Of a DNA stretch of 14,356 nucleotides, positions 7,045 through 14,356 are shown in pieces. The translations under genes and the position numbers were made by a program. How positions within the stretch are numbered: position 1 is the first letter of the stretch; each line of letters begins with the position of its first letter. The notes beneath the pieces are model-generated. The model was not told the origin of the DNA. It saw nothing but the letters and a program-made list of their open reading frames with translations, and did not search any database. Source of the stretch: Haloquadratum sp. J07HQX50 (lineage in GTDB: Archaea; Halobacteriota; Halobacteria; Halobacteriales; Haloferacaceae); NCBI GenBank assembly GCA_000416005.1, contig KE356562.1:1115765-1130120 (forward strand). The letters run 5' to 3'.

Positions 7045-7071
7045 CGATGCTGGGTAAAAAAGCCAGCATCG
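7045..7071 (-). promoter_or_regulatory. Perfect inverted repeat framing the TATA-like box of the cupredoxin gene
   Basis: CGATGCTGG (7045-7053) and CCAGCATCG (7063-7071) are perfect 9-bp inverted arms separated by 9 bases. On the minus strand the spacer reads CTTTTTTAC, and its centre is 27 bases upstream of the cupredoxin ATG, where the TATA box of a leaderless haloarchaeal gene belongs. A dimer bound to the arms would exclude TBP/TFB, so this is a strong repressor-operator candidate. The alternative is a hairpin acting on RNA, but no plus-strand gene ends here. Confidence 0.6.
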
Positions 7072-7277
7072 ACTCTACTGATGATTCTATTGTGATACGA
7101 TAGAGCTCTTAATCGCTATTTCTACGGGTGCCGGTTCTTCACAGTGATTTGATCTTATCAGTTGTTGGCAATGTGGTCTACTTTATTCAGTCTGACCGAC
7201 CGGGACACTGCGGAATCCTTGGCGGTTATTGTTTGTTTGTCAGTGCTCCGACTTCGGCGTTTCTATCTGTTTCTTGA

Positions 7278-8280
<1,003 letters not shown>

Positions 8281-8630
8281 CAGCCTCACCGCATCTTCCC
8301 CCGACTCGAGTTGGCTTGAGTTCTCTCAACATAACTCGATATCGAGTGGCGGGCGTTCACGGGTCAGTCACCCTGAGTCGAAGCGCCTGATTGACCGGCA
8401 GCCCATGACTGACAACACCTGTGACTGCCAGTCACTCAGTCAGTCATCATCACCGCTTGCACTCGAACCCGACAGCTGTCGGCTTTCGCGGCTCAAGCGT
8501 CGGAGTCAGGGTATCCGCTTTGACAGCCGATGAAAGTATCAAGCTCAATCAAACGCGGCGCTCAATACGATGAGGTTAAGAAGACTATCTCATAGGACGG
8601 GTTGCAGTGAGAGTGCATGGTCGCCCCGGG
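8281..8630. other. Non-coding stretch with a cluster of palindromes
   Basis: Between the transposase remnant and the glucoamylase gene I see no supportable gene; the open frame across 8300-8533 is Ser/Arg-rich and has no motif. It contains three perfect palindromes: ACTCGAGT (8304-8311), ACTCGATATCGAGT (8334-8347) and CCGACAGCTGTCGG (8469-8482). The first two share the ACTCGA half-site. It may include the end of the mobile element and upstream control sites of the glucoamylase gene. Confidence 0.45.
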
Positions 8631-8636
8631 TTTATT
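8631..8636 (+). promoter_or_regulatory. TATA-like box of the glucoamylase gene
   Basis: TTTATT is centred about 27 bases before the ATG at 8660. This spacing fits a leaderless archaeal promoter and is the main reason for choosing 8660 over the upstream in-frame ATG at 8570. Confidence 0.55.
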
Positions 8637-8659
8637 CGCCCGCGAATGATATATATTAC

Positions 8660-10762
8660 ATGCCTATTGAGTCGAATGCTCCGGACGTGCCAAGTGATAA
8701 GGACGCGATCCTTAGCGCACCACACAGCGATGGTGCAAACGTTCTACTAACGGCTAACCGGTATGACGATGCTGAGGCGGGTCGTCATGGAGCTCTTATC
8801 GAAGAGACATCGGCGTTCCGCTCGGATGTTGAGTTGTTCTATGACCTGCATACACTCGCGTGGAATGCAGACCAGCAACATACACTAGATAATCGAGACG
8901 ATGCAGTTGAGAGCGATATCTCCTACACATCGAGTCAAGTTCCTGAGATTACACTTGAAAATCATTTCGAGGAGCCTGGATCGAATGGAACGATCACACA
9001 ACAAGTCGTTGCAAGTATTGATACTTGCGGGATGCTGGTGCAGACAACTGCAGAATTCGAGACAGTTGCAGAGCGGACGTTCTACACAATTATGAATCTC
9101 GGGATCAATGGTCACAGCCATCAAAACCCGGATGCGGTGCAGGAGGCATTCGTTAGAGAGCACAACGGCGTCGAATGCATCGTTGCGACCGATGGCAACA
9201 GGTGGTTAGCCCTTGCACAGGAACACAGTGGCCAGCAGGGGTTTGATGGTCGAAGAATTGGTCATACTGGTATTTCATCGGGTCCGAGACAGAGCGCTTG
9301 GGCAGATATATATCAAGAAAATACTGGTTTCATTGATGAGAGTGCGCAGGCTAAGGGTAATCTTGACGCCGGCGTTGGAGTGTATGCCGGCGAAACAAAG
9401 ACAGCGTCATGGCTGACCAGTGTTGGGTTTGGGTATGGAATGGATGCAGCGATAGAACATGCATTCACACTGCTTGATCAAGGATACGAGGCAGAACAGA
9501 GGTCGTTCGAAGAGGCATGGCAAGGGTGGCACGAAACGGTGTCAAGTGGACCGACGGACGACGCTGCTGTTAATGGGCTGTACGAGCGTTCGTTGACAGC
9601 TATGAAGTGTGCACAAGATGGCTGCTGTGGGATCATTGCAGGCGCATTTAAACCGACGAACATGACATACAAGTTTATTTGGCCACGCGATCAGGTGATC
9701 ATCACTCAAGCACTGATTGCTGCTGGGGCAGAGCGTGAAGCGCGACGTGCTCTCCGATGGTTTGATGAAAATCAAATCACTGATGATGTTGTTGATGATC
9801 GAAACATCAACCGACGAGGAACCTGGTGGCAGAATTATTATGTCACCGGCGAGCCACATTGGCGTGCACTTCAACTAGATCAGGTCGGAGGGCCAATATA
9901 CGCACATTGGTTAGTCTGGCAAGAGACTGGTGATGAGGACTTATTAGCTGATTATTATCACATGTCCCGACAAGCAGCAGAGTTCCTCCTGTCATATGAT
10001 AACGGATATGGCTTCCCAAAGAAGCATCAGGACCCATGGGAGGAGATCTGGGGACACAGCACAGAGGGCAGCGCATCTGCAATTGCTGGCCTCCGTGCAA
10101 TGAGCGAGCTCGCAGAAGCATATGGCGACGCGGACTTTGCAGACCGGTGTGAAAAAATGGCCAGTATCTGGGCAGGGAACTTCAAAAAGTATTGCTTCAA
10201 ATCGACTCCATATGGGGACGCACTCGTTACTGCCGATAGTCCAGAGACCCACTCCGACCCACCAGCTGACCACCGTCCGGATGCAGCATCGTTCATGACG
10301 GTTTGGCCATGGAATGTTGCTGATGCTAACGCCGAGCCAGTTTCGGCCACGTTATCTCTCGCAAATGAGGAGCCATGGGTTGCAAACGAGACTGATTGCG
10401 TTGGACGGTACCCTGGCGACCATTATACTCCAACAGGAAGGGTTGAGGATGGAGGATGGCCGCTGTGTGAGGCGTACGCAGATATCGCACGCTGGATGAG
10501 CGATCACGATCCAGGCGCGGTAGACGATTATATATACGAAGATGCACATGAGTGGACGACTGCTGCAGGCCTGCTTCCTGAACGGATTAACGGTACTGGC
10601 GAAGTTCGGTGGAACTCGAATCTTCAGTGGAGTCAGGCGATGTATATTTTACTCGTCGAGAGTCGCTCGCGTGATCGTCCGTTTGGGCTTGCACCCGGAG
10701 AGAGTTCCAAGGGAGAGCAAAGGAAATCTACAGGTAGCGAGGGAGAGTACCTCAAGGCTTGA
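8660..10762 (+). CDS. Glycoside hydrolase family 15 glucoamylase-like protein
   Basis: The 700-residue protein has a beta-rich N-terminal domain (about 1-270) and an (alpha/alpha)6-barrel catalytic domain (about 295-680), the usual archaeal/bacterial GH15 plan. Barrel motifs are KFIWPRD (338-344), LDQVGGPIYAHW (406-417), DPWEEIWGHSTEG (458-470) and LLPERINGTGEVRWNSNLQWS (638-658). Glu461/462 is the expected general acid and Glu641 the general base. It should release glucose from alpha-1,4 (or alpha,alpha-1,1, as in GH15 trehalases) glucans. No signal peptide is seen, so it likely acts in the cytoplasm on glycogen-like or imported oligosaccharides. The start at 8660 is supported by a TATA-like box at -27; the 30 extra residues from an ATG at 8570 look non-coding. 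The final 20 residues are a charged, probably disordered tail. No sugar-transport genes are adjacent. Confidence 0.93.
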   Translation: MPIESNAPDVPSDKDAILSAPHSDGANVLLTANRYDDAEAGRHGALIEETSAFRSDVELFYDLHTLAWNADQQHTLDNRDDAVESDISYTSSQVPEITLENHFEEPGSNGTITQQVVASIDTCGMLVQTTAEFETVAERTFYTIMNLGINGHSHQNPDAVQEAFVREHNGVECIVATDGNRWLALAQEHSGQQGFDGRRIGHTGISSGPRQSAWADIYQENTGFIDESAQAKGNLDAGVGVYAGETKTASWLTSVGFGYGMDAAIEHAFTLLDQGYEAEQRSFEEAWQGWHETVSSGPTDDAAVNGLYERSLTAMKCAQDGCCGIIAGAFKPTNMTYKFIWPRDQVIITQALIAAGAEREARRALRWFDENQITDDVVDDRNINRRGTWWQNYYVTGEPHWRALQLDQVGGPIYAHWLVWQETGDEDLLADYYHMSRQAAEFLLSYDNGYGFPKKHQDPWEEIWGHSTEGSASAIAGLRAMSELAEAYGDADFADRCEKMASIWAGNFKKYCFKSTPYGDALVTADSPETHSDPPADHRPDAASFMTVWPWNVADANAEPVSATLSLANEEPWVANETDCVGRYPGDHYTPTGRVEDGGWPLCEAYADIARWMSDHDPGAVDDYIYEDAHEWTTAAGLLPERINGTGEVRWNSNLQWSQAMYILLVESRSRDRPFGLAPGESSKGEQRKSTGSEGEYLKA

Positions 10763-10769
10763 GCTCAAG
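10751..10769. terminator. Overlapping palindromes at the end of the glucoamylase gene
   Basis: CTCAAG-G-CTTGAG (10751-10763) and CTTGAGCTCAAG (10758-10769) are two perfect, overlapping palindromes that share one arm and span the stop codon. They could fold into alternative hairpins at the 3' end of the message. No T-run follows on the plus strand, so a terminator role is only possible. Confidence 0.35.
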
Positions 10770-10790
10770 ACAGTTCACGAGCTGAATCAA

Positions 10791-10810
10791 ATTAAATTAG
10801 ATTAAATTAA
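10791..10810. repeat. Tandem 10-bp A/T-rich repeat
   Basis: ATTAAATTAG is followed directly by ATTAAATTAA: two 10-base units differing in the last base. It lies between the convergent glucoamylase and regulator genes. Confidence 0.7.
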
Positions 10811-10997
10811 TACACTCCTCGTCACCGAGGGAAACGGCATGGCTTCCAGTGAGGCCTTGTTCAACCTCTATTCTGTCCGAACTTATAGGGGCCTCCTCGC
10901 TGCGAGGTGTCCACGGGGCGGCCTGTTCGACACTCTCCTCACACTCAGACAAGTCTTCGAGAGGGGTTGATGTCAAAAAAACGTGGTCTGCGATCAT
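10797..10997 (-). CDS. Short acidic open frame, hypothetical or transposon tail
   Basis: This 66-codon minus-strand frame encodes an acidic peptide with SECEESVEQAAPW and EVEQGLTGSHAV, without a domain I recognise. Its acidity is compatible with a haloarchaeal protein. The wording resembles the variable C-terminal tails of haloarchaeal TnpB proteins, so it may be a transposon leftover rather than a gene. It starts 34 bases after the stop of the regulator gene on the same strand and has no clear promoter. A 6+1+6 palindrome (10895-10907) lies inside it. Treat it as doubtful. Confidence 0.25.
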   Translation of the reverse strand: MIADHVFLTSTPLEDLSECEESVEQAAPWTPRSEEAPISSDRIEVEQGLTGSHAVSLGDEECINLI

Positions 10998-11030
10998 CCC
11001 GCGGTAGAATCTGGGGAATATCAGATACTA

Positions 11031-11843
11031 TCAGGGTGAAGATGTAGCAGAGTCGCTAAATTGTCCAGAATCAAAAGGGACTGCCGTTCGTCGATAGTGC
11101 TCGTGCGTTTCAACTGCCCACTGATATACGTGGTCGTTTTGGCTCTCAAGTGAGGCTTGCACAACCCCGTGCTTATCACGAAGGAGTAGAATAACTGTCT
11201 TATCTGCAATCGTTGCCGCAAGTGGGACACCATCAGTGCGGACACGAAGATCGGCGTCTTCAGCAGCAGCAAGGGTCTGCAGTCGCTCCCATAGCGTGTT
11301 ATTTTCAGCGATAGCTGTAACTGCTGAAGCAGAGAGCACTCCTTCAAACGTCTGTGCACCGCGCTGTACTTCTTCGGCAACGACAGCTATACTCTTTTCA
11401 TTAAATGCATGAGAAAACACGCGGAGGTGTGCTGCAGTACCCATCAGCTCAAGGACTTCTTGCAGTGGTGCGGTTGGTCGAGTCTGGGTAGGAACAATAA
11501 TTTTGGCATCGGCTAAGCATTCAAGATCAAAGTCCATTGCATGCGTTGGGAGGTAGTCAATAATTTCGCGAAGCTTTGTTTCTGTTTCGAGAGTTTGAAG
11601 CAAATGTGTCGCACTTTCAGCAACTAATCGCCCCGTCGCCGTCGCGACATACTTGGATCCGTCATATCGGATCCACGACCGATCAGTGAAATCTTCGATG
11701 ACGCGGCCAAGGGTTGCCTGTGATGCTCCCGTTACTTCGCCGAGTTCCCCACGCGTGTAACGATCCTCGGCCAGGTGTTGTAATACAGCGACACGGTTCT
11801 CTGACCTGGCAAGGAACTCGATTTCAGTGAGTGCATCGTCCAT
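11031..11843 (-). CDS. Winged-helix regulator with FilR1-type C-terminal domain
   Basis: The 270-residue protein has an N-terminal winged helix-turn-helix (about 5-75). RSENRVAVLQHL forms helix 1, YTRGELGEVTGASQATLGRVIEDF (29-52) helices 2-3, and WIRYDGSKYVATATGRLV the wing. Residues about 95-255 match the layout of the FilR1/DUF1724 sensing domain common in haloarchaeal HTH proteins, including LRVFSHAFN (141-149), GVPLAATIADKTVILLLRDKHG (205-226) and a C-terminal AVETHEHYRRTA. It should be a cytoplasmic transcription factor responding to an unknown ligand. It is divergent from the EamA permease across a 183-base gap with a palindrome, so local control of that permease and of itself is plausible. 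The ORF opens directly at ATG 11843. Confidence 0.88.
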   Translation of the reverse strand: MDDALTEIEFLARSENRVAVLQHLAEDRYTRGELGEVTGASQATLGRVIEDFTDRSWIRYDGSKYVATATGRLVAESATHLLQTLETETKLREIIDYLPTHAMDFDLECLADAKIIVPTQTRPTAPLQEVLELMGTAAHLRVFSHAFNEKSIAVVAEEVQRGAQTFEGVLSASAVTAIAENNTLWERLQTLAAAEDADLRVRTDGVPLAATIADKTVILLLRDKHGVVQASLESQNDHVYQWAVETHEHYRRTAVPFDSGQFSDSATSSP

Positions 11844-11884
11844 GTGGTATCAATCATATCACAGGACATACGCTCTTCGCCATC

Positions 11885-11897
11885 TGAAATTATTTCA
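11885..11897. promoter_or_regulatory. Palindrome in the regulator-EamA intergenic region
   Basis: TGAAAT-T-ATTTCA is a perfect 6+1+6 palindrome, centred 48 bases upstream of the regulator start and about 136 bases before the permease start. A winged-helix dimer would suit such a site, making it a candidate operator of the divergent pair. Short AT-rich palindromes occur by chance, so this is tentative. Confidence 0.35.
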
Positions 11898-12011
11898 AGC
11901 TGTGCAATATTGTGCCTGGTGCACATAAGCAAGGCATGCAATTTTTTATCATTTTACTTAGATATGTGTAGTGCCTATCAAGGATGTGGACGGAAACAAG
12001 ATACAACAACC

Positions 12012-12019
12012 AAGGGGAA
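12012..12019 (+). promoter_or_regulatory. Possible ribosome binding site of the EamA gene
   Basis: AAGGGGAAG-like purine sequence lies about 8 bases before the ATG at 12027. It supports that start over the upstream in-frame ATG at 11844, whose extra residues are Cys/Ser-rich and lack a helix. This gene may have a leader, unlike most others here. Confidence 0.4.
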
Positions 12020-12026
12020 GAACTCA

Positions 12027-12992
12027 ATGAGTGCCCGACGAACGGCCGCACTGTTCGGTGTCTCAGCGATCTTGTTTGGTGGGACGTTTGTCGGCGCTAA
12101 GGCCGGGTTACCGTACTTTCCTCCGCTGTTGTTTGTAGCAATCCGGTTTGATATCGGCGCAGTTGTATTGGCTAGCTACGCTGTTCACCAGTTATCGCCT
12201 GCCGACCTGCGTCCACGAACGACTGACGATATATTGGCTATTCTATCGACTGGTATCGTTGTAATTGGAATGACAAATGCGCTAATCTTCGTTGGTCAGC
12301 AATATATCACGAGTGGCGTTGCGGCCATCATGATGAGTCTAAATCCAATTTTAACACCAGTATTCGCTGCTTTCCTGTTGCATGAAGAGCGACTCTCTAC
12401 GAGAGGTATACTGGGATTAATTCTGGGGTTGGTCGGTGTTGCTTTCGTTGCCAATCCAGACCCGAGCAATCTCACAGGAAGTATTGGTTTGCCCATTCTT
12501 TTCGCGGCTGCTGTCACAGGAGCGATAGGGGCAGTGGGAATCCGGTGGACAAACCCCACACTATCAAGTACCGCACGAACAGCCTGGGGAGTCCCGCTCG
12601 CAGCACTCCTCACTCATGGACTGAGCGTGTTAGCTGGTGAATCAGCTGCAGCGATATCGCTCACTCCAATCGCTGTTTTGTCGCTTGCCTATGTCGGAAT
12701 CGGGTCTGGGGCAGTCGCATATCTCACGTATTTTGATCTTATCGATACAGTTGGAGCAACCCGAGCGAATCTGTTGTTTTATCTCACACCAGTCGTTTCA
12801 ACGCTCGGTGGATGGCTTCTGTTAGGCGAGACGATCTCGCTGGTCACTATCGGTGGATTTATGATTATCTTTGTTGGCTTTGTCTTGCTCGGAAGCGGTT
12901 CAATCGCTGTCGTCGTTTCGAAACGACTCCCAAGGACATGGAAGCAGTGGACAAAGGCCCGAATGTGGGTGGACGGGTCGACAAAGCGATAA
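12027..12992 (+). CDS. EamA/DMT-superfamily permease
   Basis: The 321-residue protein has ten predicted membrane helices arranged as two EamA (DUF6) repeats, the drug/metabolite transporter plan. The first repeat starts ALFGVSAILFGGTFVGAKAGL and ends in ERLSTRGILGLILGLVGVAFVANP. The second spans GSIGLPILFAAAVTGAIGAV to LLLGETISLVTIGGFMIIFVGFVLL. Each repeat carries the family's typical P(I/V)LTPVFA or LTPVVSTLGG turn, followed by a glutamate (EER and GET). It probably exports a small metabolite or toxic compound; the substrate is unknown. The C terminus is basic and cytosolic (KRLPRTWKQWTKARMW). I start at 12027 because a purine-rich site precedes it and the helix begins soon after. It is divergent from the FilR1-type regulator. 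Confidence 0.92.
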   Translation: MSARRTAALFGVSAILFGGTFVGAKAGLPYFPPLLFVAIRFDIGAVVLASYAVHQLSPADLRPRTTDDILAILSTGIVVIGMTNALIFVGQQYITSGVAAIMMSLNPILTPVFAAFLLHEERLSTRGILGLILGLVGVAFVANPDPSNLTGSIGLPILFAAAVTGAIGAVGIRWTNPTLSSTARTAWGVPLAALLTHGLSVLAGESAAAISLTPIAVLSLAYVGIGSGAVAYLTYFDLIDTVGATRANLLFYLTPVVSTLGGWLLLGETISLVTIGGFMIIFVGFVLLGSGSIAVVVSKRLPRTWKQWTKARMWVDGSTKR

Positions 12993-13752
12993 GAAATTTC
13001 AGATCATCAGGGCTGTAGTTCAAACGGACAGGATGTTTTGTAGTTGTGTCCATCTGTTTGGAAGTTCGGATCTCATACACATTCACTGCATTCAGTTGTT
13101 GCTAACACGGGTTTCTCTGTGAAGTAAGCGTCTGATTCAGATAGGAAGCATTCCTCAGCGCCCACAGAAATATAAAGCAAACAGCGAGAATTTCACACGT
13201 CACCTGACCCGTAGGTGAATCGTGTGTGCTTCCTTCACAATTTATTGTTTTCATGTAGTCTAAAACTATTTTTCCGGCGACGGAAGCCACGCGCCTCACA
13301 AAATCCACGCACTGAAACAAGCTAAAACGTGGTGAGTCTGGCTGTGTCGGGCCTTGGTGAAGGGGCCTCTACTTCCACGGACATAACGCGGGTGTGACTG
13401 CTTCCACACGAATCTCACGGCAAGTGCGGAGGGAATTCGAGACCATTCCGTTGCGTCGGCAGTGTGTGACAGGACACGGACGCCACGGGTCATCCGACCC
13501 ACGGTGCTTTACAGACACGTGAGCGCCGGTTACGCTCCTTGCAGGAGCAGCCACGTGCAGAGCATGTCTGCGGGCAGAGAATTCAATTCCCAAGGAGCAC
13601 CAGGTTCACAGTAAGAGGCACAGCAAGAGCAGTTTATGTCAGGACTCCCATCTCATGAACGCGCTCTCCAGCTCAGATCGTCACGAAGGGTTTGTCAAGG
13701 TGTGCTGTCTGTCCATCCAATTGTTTTGATGAAGATGCTGTGATCAGTGCAA
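12993..13752. other. Gene-poor gap with possible transposase debris
   Basis: No supportable gene is present. Minus-strand frames at 13102-13320 (ending ALRNASYLNQTLTSQRNPC) and 13296-13593 are rich in Arg, His, Ser and Cys. The minus-strand reading ADATEWSRIPSALAVRFV (near 13425-13475) is reminiscent of variable TnpB tails, and the stretch 13330-13600 is more GC-rich than the genes beside it. Decayed insertion-sequence DNA is the likeliest content, but no motif proves it. Confidence 0.3.
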
Positions 13753-14356
13753 CTATGTGCGAAGCTCCTCGGTAGCCGCTCGAAAGAGTCCATCTAAGAT
13801 TTCAGGTGTAGTTGGATGATATGCTCGGTCTGGAACCGATTCGACATCGAGCCCCATCTCAACCGCAATCTGCATTGTTTTCGCCATGACATCAGCGTGA
13901 TAATGTAATCCTTGCCATCCAAGTATCGTCCCATCGGTCCCCACGACGAGTCGACCCAGCCCAGCAGGGACATTTTTTGACTTGAACACACCGTCGCTTG
14001 CTGCTTCCCGTGTCACAGAAATGTGCTCAATACCGGCTTTTTGCGCGGACTCAACAGAGTGGCCAACGCGCGCAAACGGCAAGACACCCAGTCCAGTAAA
14101 CGCAACGTGGTGATGTGTGTTCTCATAGACTTCGAGTGGCTCTCCAGCGACGTGCGAACGAATATTCGAAGCTGCGATTGCGCCGTGCTCTTTGGCGACA
14201 TGGAGAACCGGTTCATGCCCATTCGCATCGCCAACGACGAAAACGTGCTCATTTTCACGGGATTGCATCGTTGATTCAACCCAGCCCTCTTGAGGTACGA
14301 GGCCGGCACTATCGATCTTAAGCGTGTCAACTGCCGGTCGTCGGCCAGTAAAACCA
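13753..14356 (-). CDS. Dihydrolipoamide dehydrogenase/mercuric reductase-like flavoprotein, C-terminal part
   Basis: The gene runs off the right edge, so only its last 200 residues are seen; the FAD-binding N terminus and the redox-active disulfide are outside the window. The frame opens with FTGRRPAVDTL, the usual end of the NAD(P)-binding domain. HVFVVGDANG, the second FAD-contacting motif of class I pyridine-nucleotide disulfide oxidoreductases, follows. Next come PVLHVAKEHG and the dimerisation domain, with HYHADVMAKTMQIAVEMGL and YHPTTPEIL. The His-Pro-Thr...Glu pair of this last motif is the catalytic His-Glu dyad of lipoamide dehydrogenase-like enzymes. It probably transfers electrons between NAD(P)H and a disulfide, metal or quinone. 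Which substrate it uses cannot be decided without the missing half. Confidence 0.88.
   Translation of the reverse strand, partial: GFTGRRPAVDTLKIDSAGLVPQEGWVESTMQSRENEHVFVVGDANGHEPVLHVAKEHGAIAASNIRSHVAGEPLEVYENTHHHVAFTGLGVLPFARVGHSVESAQKAGIEHISVTREAASDGVFKSKNVPAGLGRLVVGTDGTILGWQGLHYHADVMAKTMQIAVEMGLDVESVPDRAYHPTTPEILDGLFRAATEELRT

Noticed and set aside
6625..7095. Plus-strand open frame of 156 codons opposite the cupredoxin gene
   Set aside because: It is the antisense shadow of the cupredoxin; its Ser/Val repeats come from the TCTCAG tandem repeat.
8570..8659. Upstream 30-codon extension of the glucoamylase gene
   Set aside because: The residues look non-coding, and the TATA-like box at 8631-8636 lies inside this stretch, 27 bases before the ATG at 8660.
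10791..10810. CRISPR-like or origin-like repeat
   Set aside because: Only two adjacent 10-base units with no spacers, and no replication or Cas genes nearby.
11844..12026. Upstream 61-codon extension of the EamA gene
   Set aside because: It is Cys/Ser-rich without membrane-helix logic, would remove the divergent promoter region, and a purine-rich site precedes the ATG at 12027.

Overview
The window looks like chromosomal DNA of a haloarchaeon. The predicted proteins are acidic, several start codons have no leader and an A/T-rich box about 27 bases upstream, and the gene families are typical of halophilic archaea (lipid-anchored cupredoxin, FilR1-type regulator, SSS symporter with a small DUF3311-like partner). 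Moderate base composition, long gene-poor gaps and many decayed transposon pieces recall Haloquadratum-like genomes. The genus is an inference; nothing in the window proves it.

Layout. The left edge (1-380) holds the 3' end of a dead tnpB on the + strand with its IS200/IS605-type right-end hairpin still readable. An RNase HI-like gene follows (584-1033, +), then about 870 bases with no convincing gene. A two-gene operon (1907-3573, +) encodes a small two-helix membrane protein and an SSS-family sodium:solute symporter overlapping by four bases. A second frameshifted tnpB lies on the minus strand (3802-4072). A cyclase-family (kynurenine-formamidase-like) hydrolase (4331-4999, -) and an AI-2E-family membrane protein (5176-6273, +) diverge from a shared promoter region with an inverted repeat. 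A lipoprotein cupredoxin (6396-7031, -) converges on the AI-2E gene; its TATA-like box lies inside a perfect 9-bp inverted repeat. From 7296 to about 8280 there is a GC-richer transposase pseudogene broken in several frames, then a cluster of perfect palindromes. A cytoplasmic GH15 glucoamylase-like gene follows (8660-10762, +). A FilR1-type winged-helix regulator (11031-11843, -) is divergent from an EamA/DMT permease (12027-12992, +). After another gene-poor gap (12993-13752), the right edge holds the C-terminal 200 residues of a dihydrolipoamide-dehydrogenase/mercuric-reductase-like flavoprotein (-).

The intact genes look like independent housekeeping or accessory functions (transport, glucan breakdown, redox, regulation) separated by eroding mobile elements. 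I see no CRISPR array, rRNA, tRNA or defence cassette. The most interesting signals are regulatory: the palindrome framing the cupredoxin TATA box, the inverted repeat between the cyclase and AI-2E genes, and the palindrome between the regulator and the EamA permease. I found no clear evidence of a wholly new multi-gene system.
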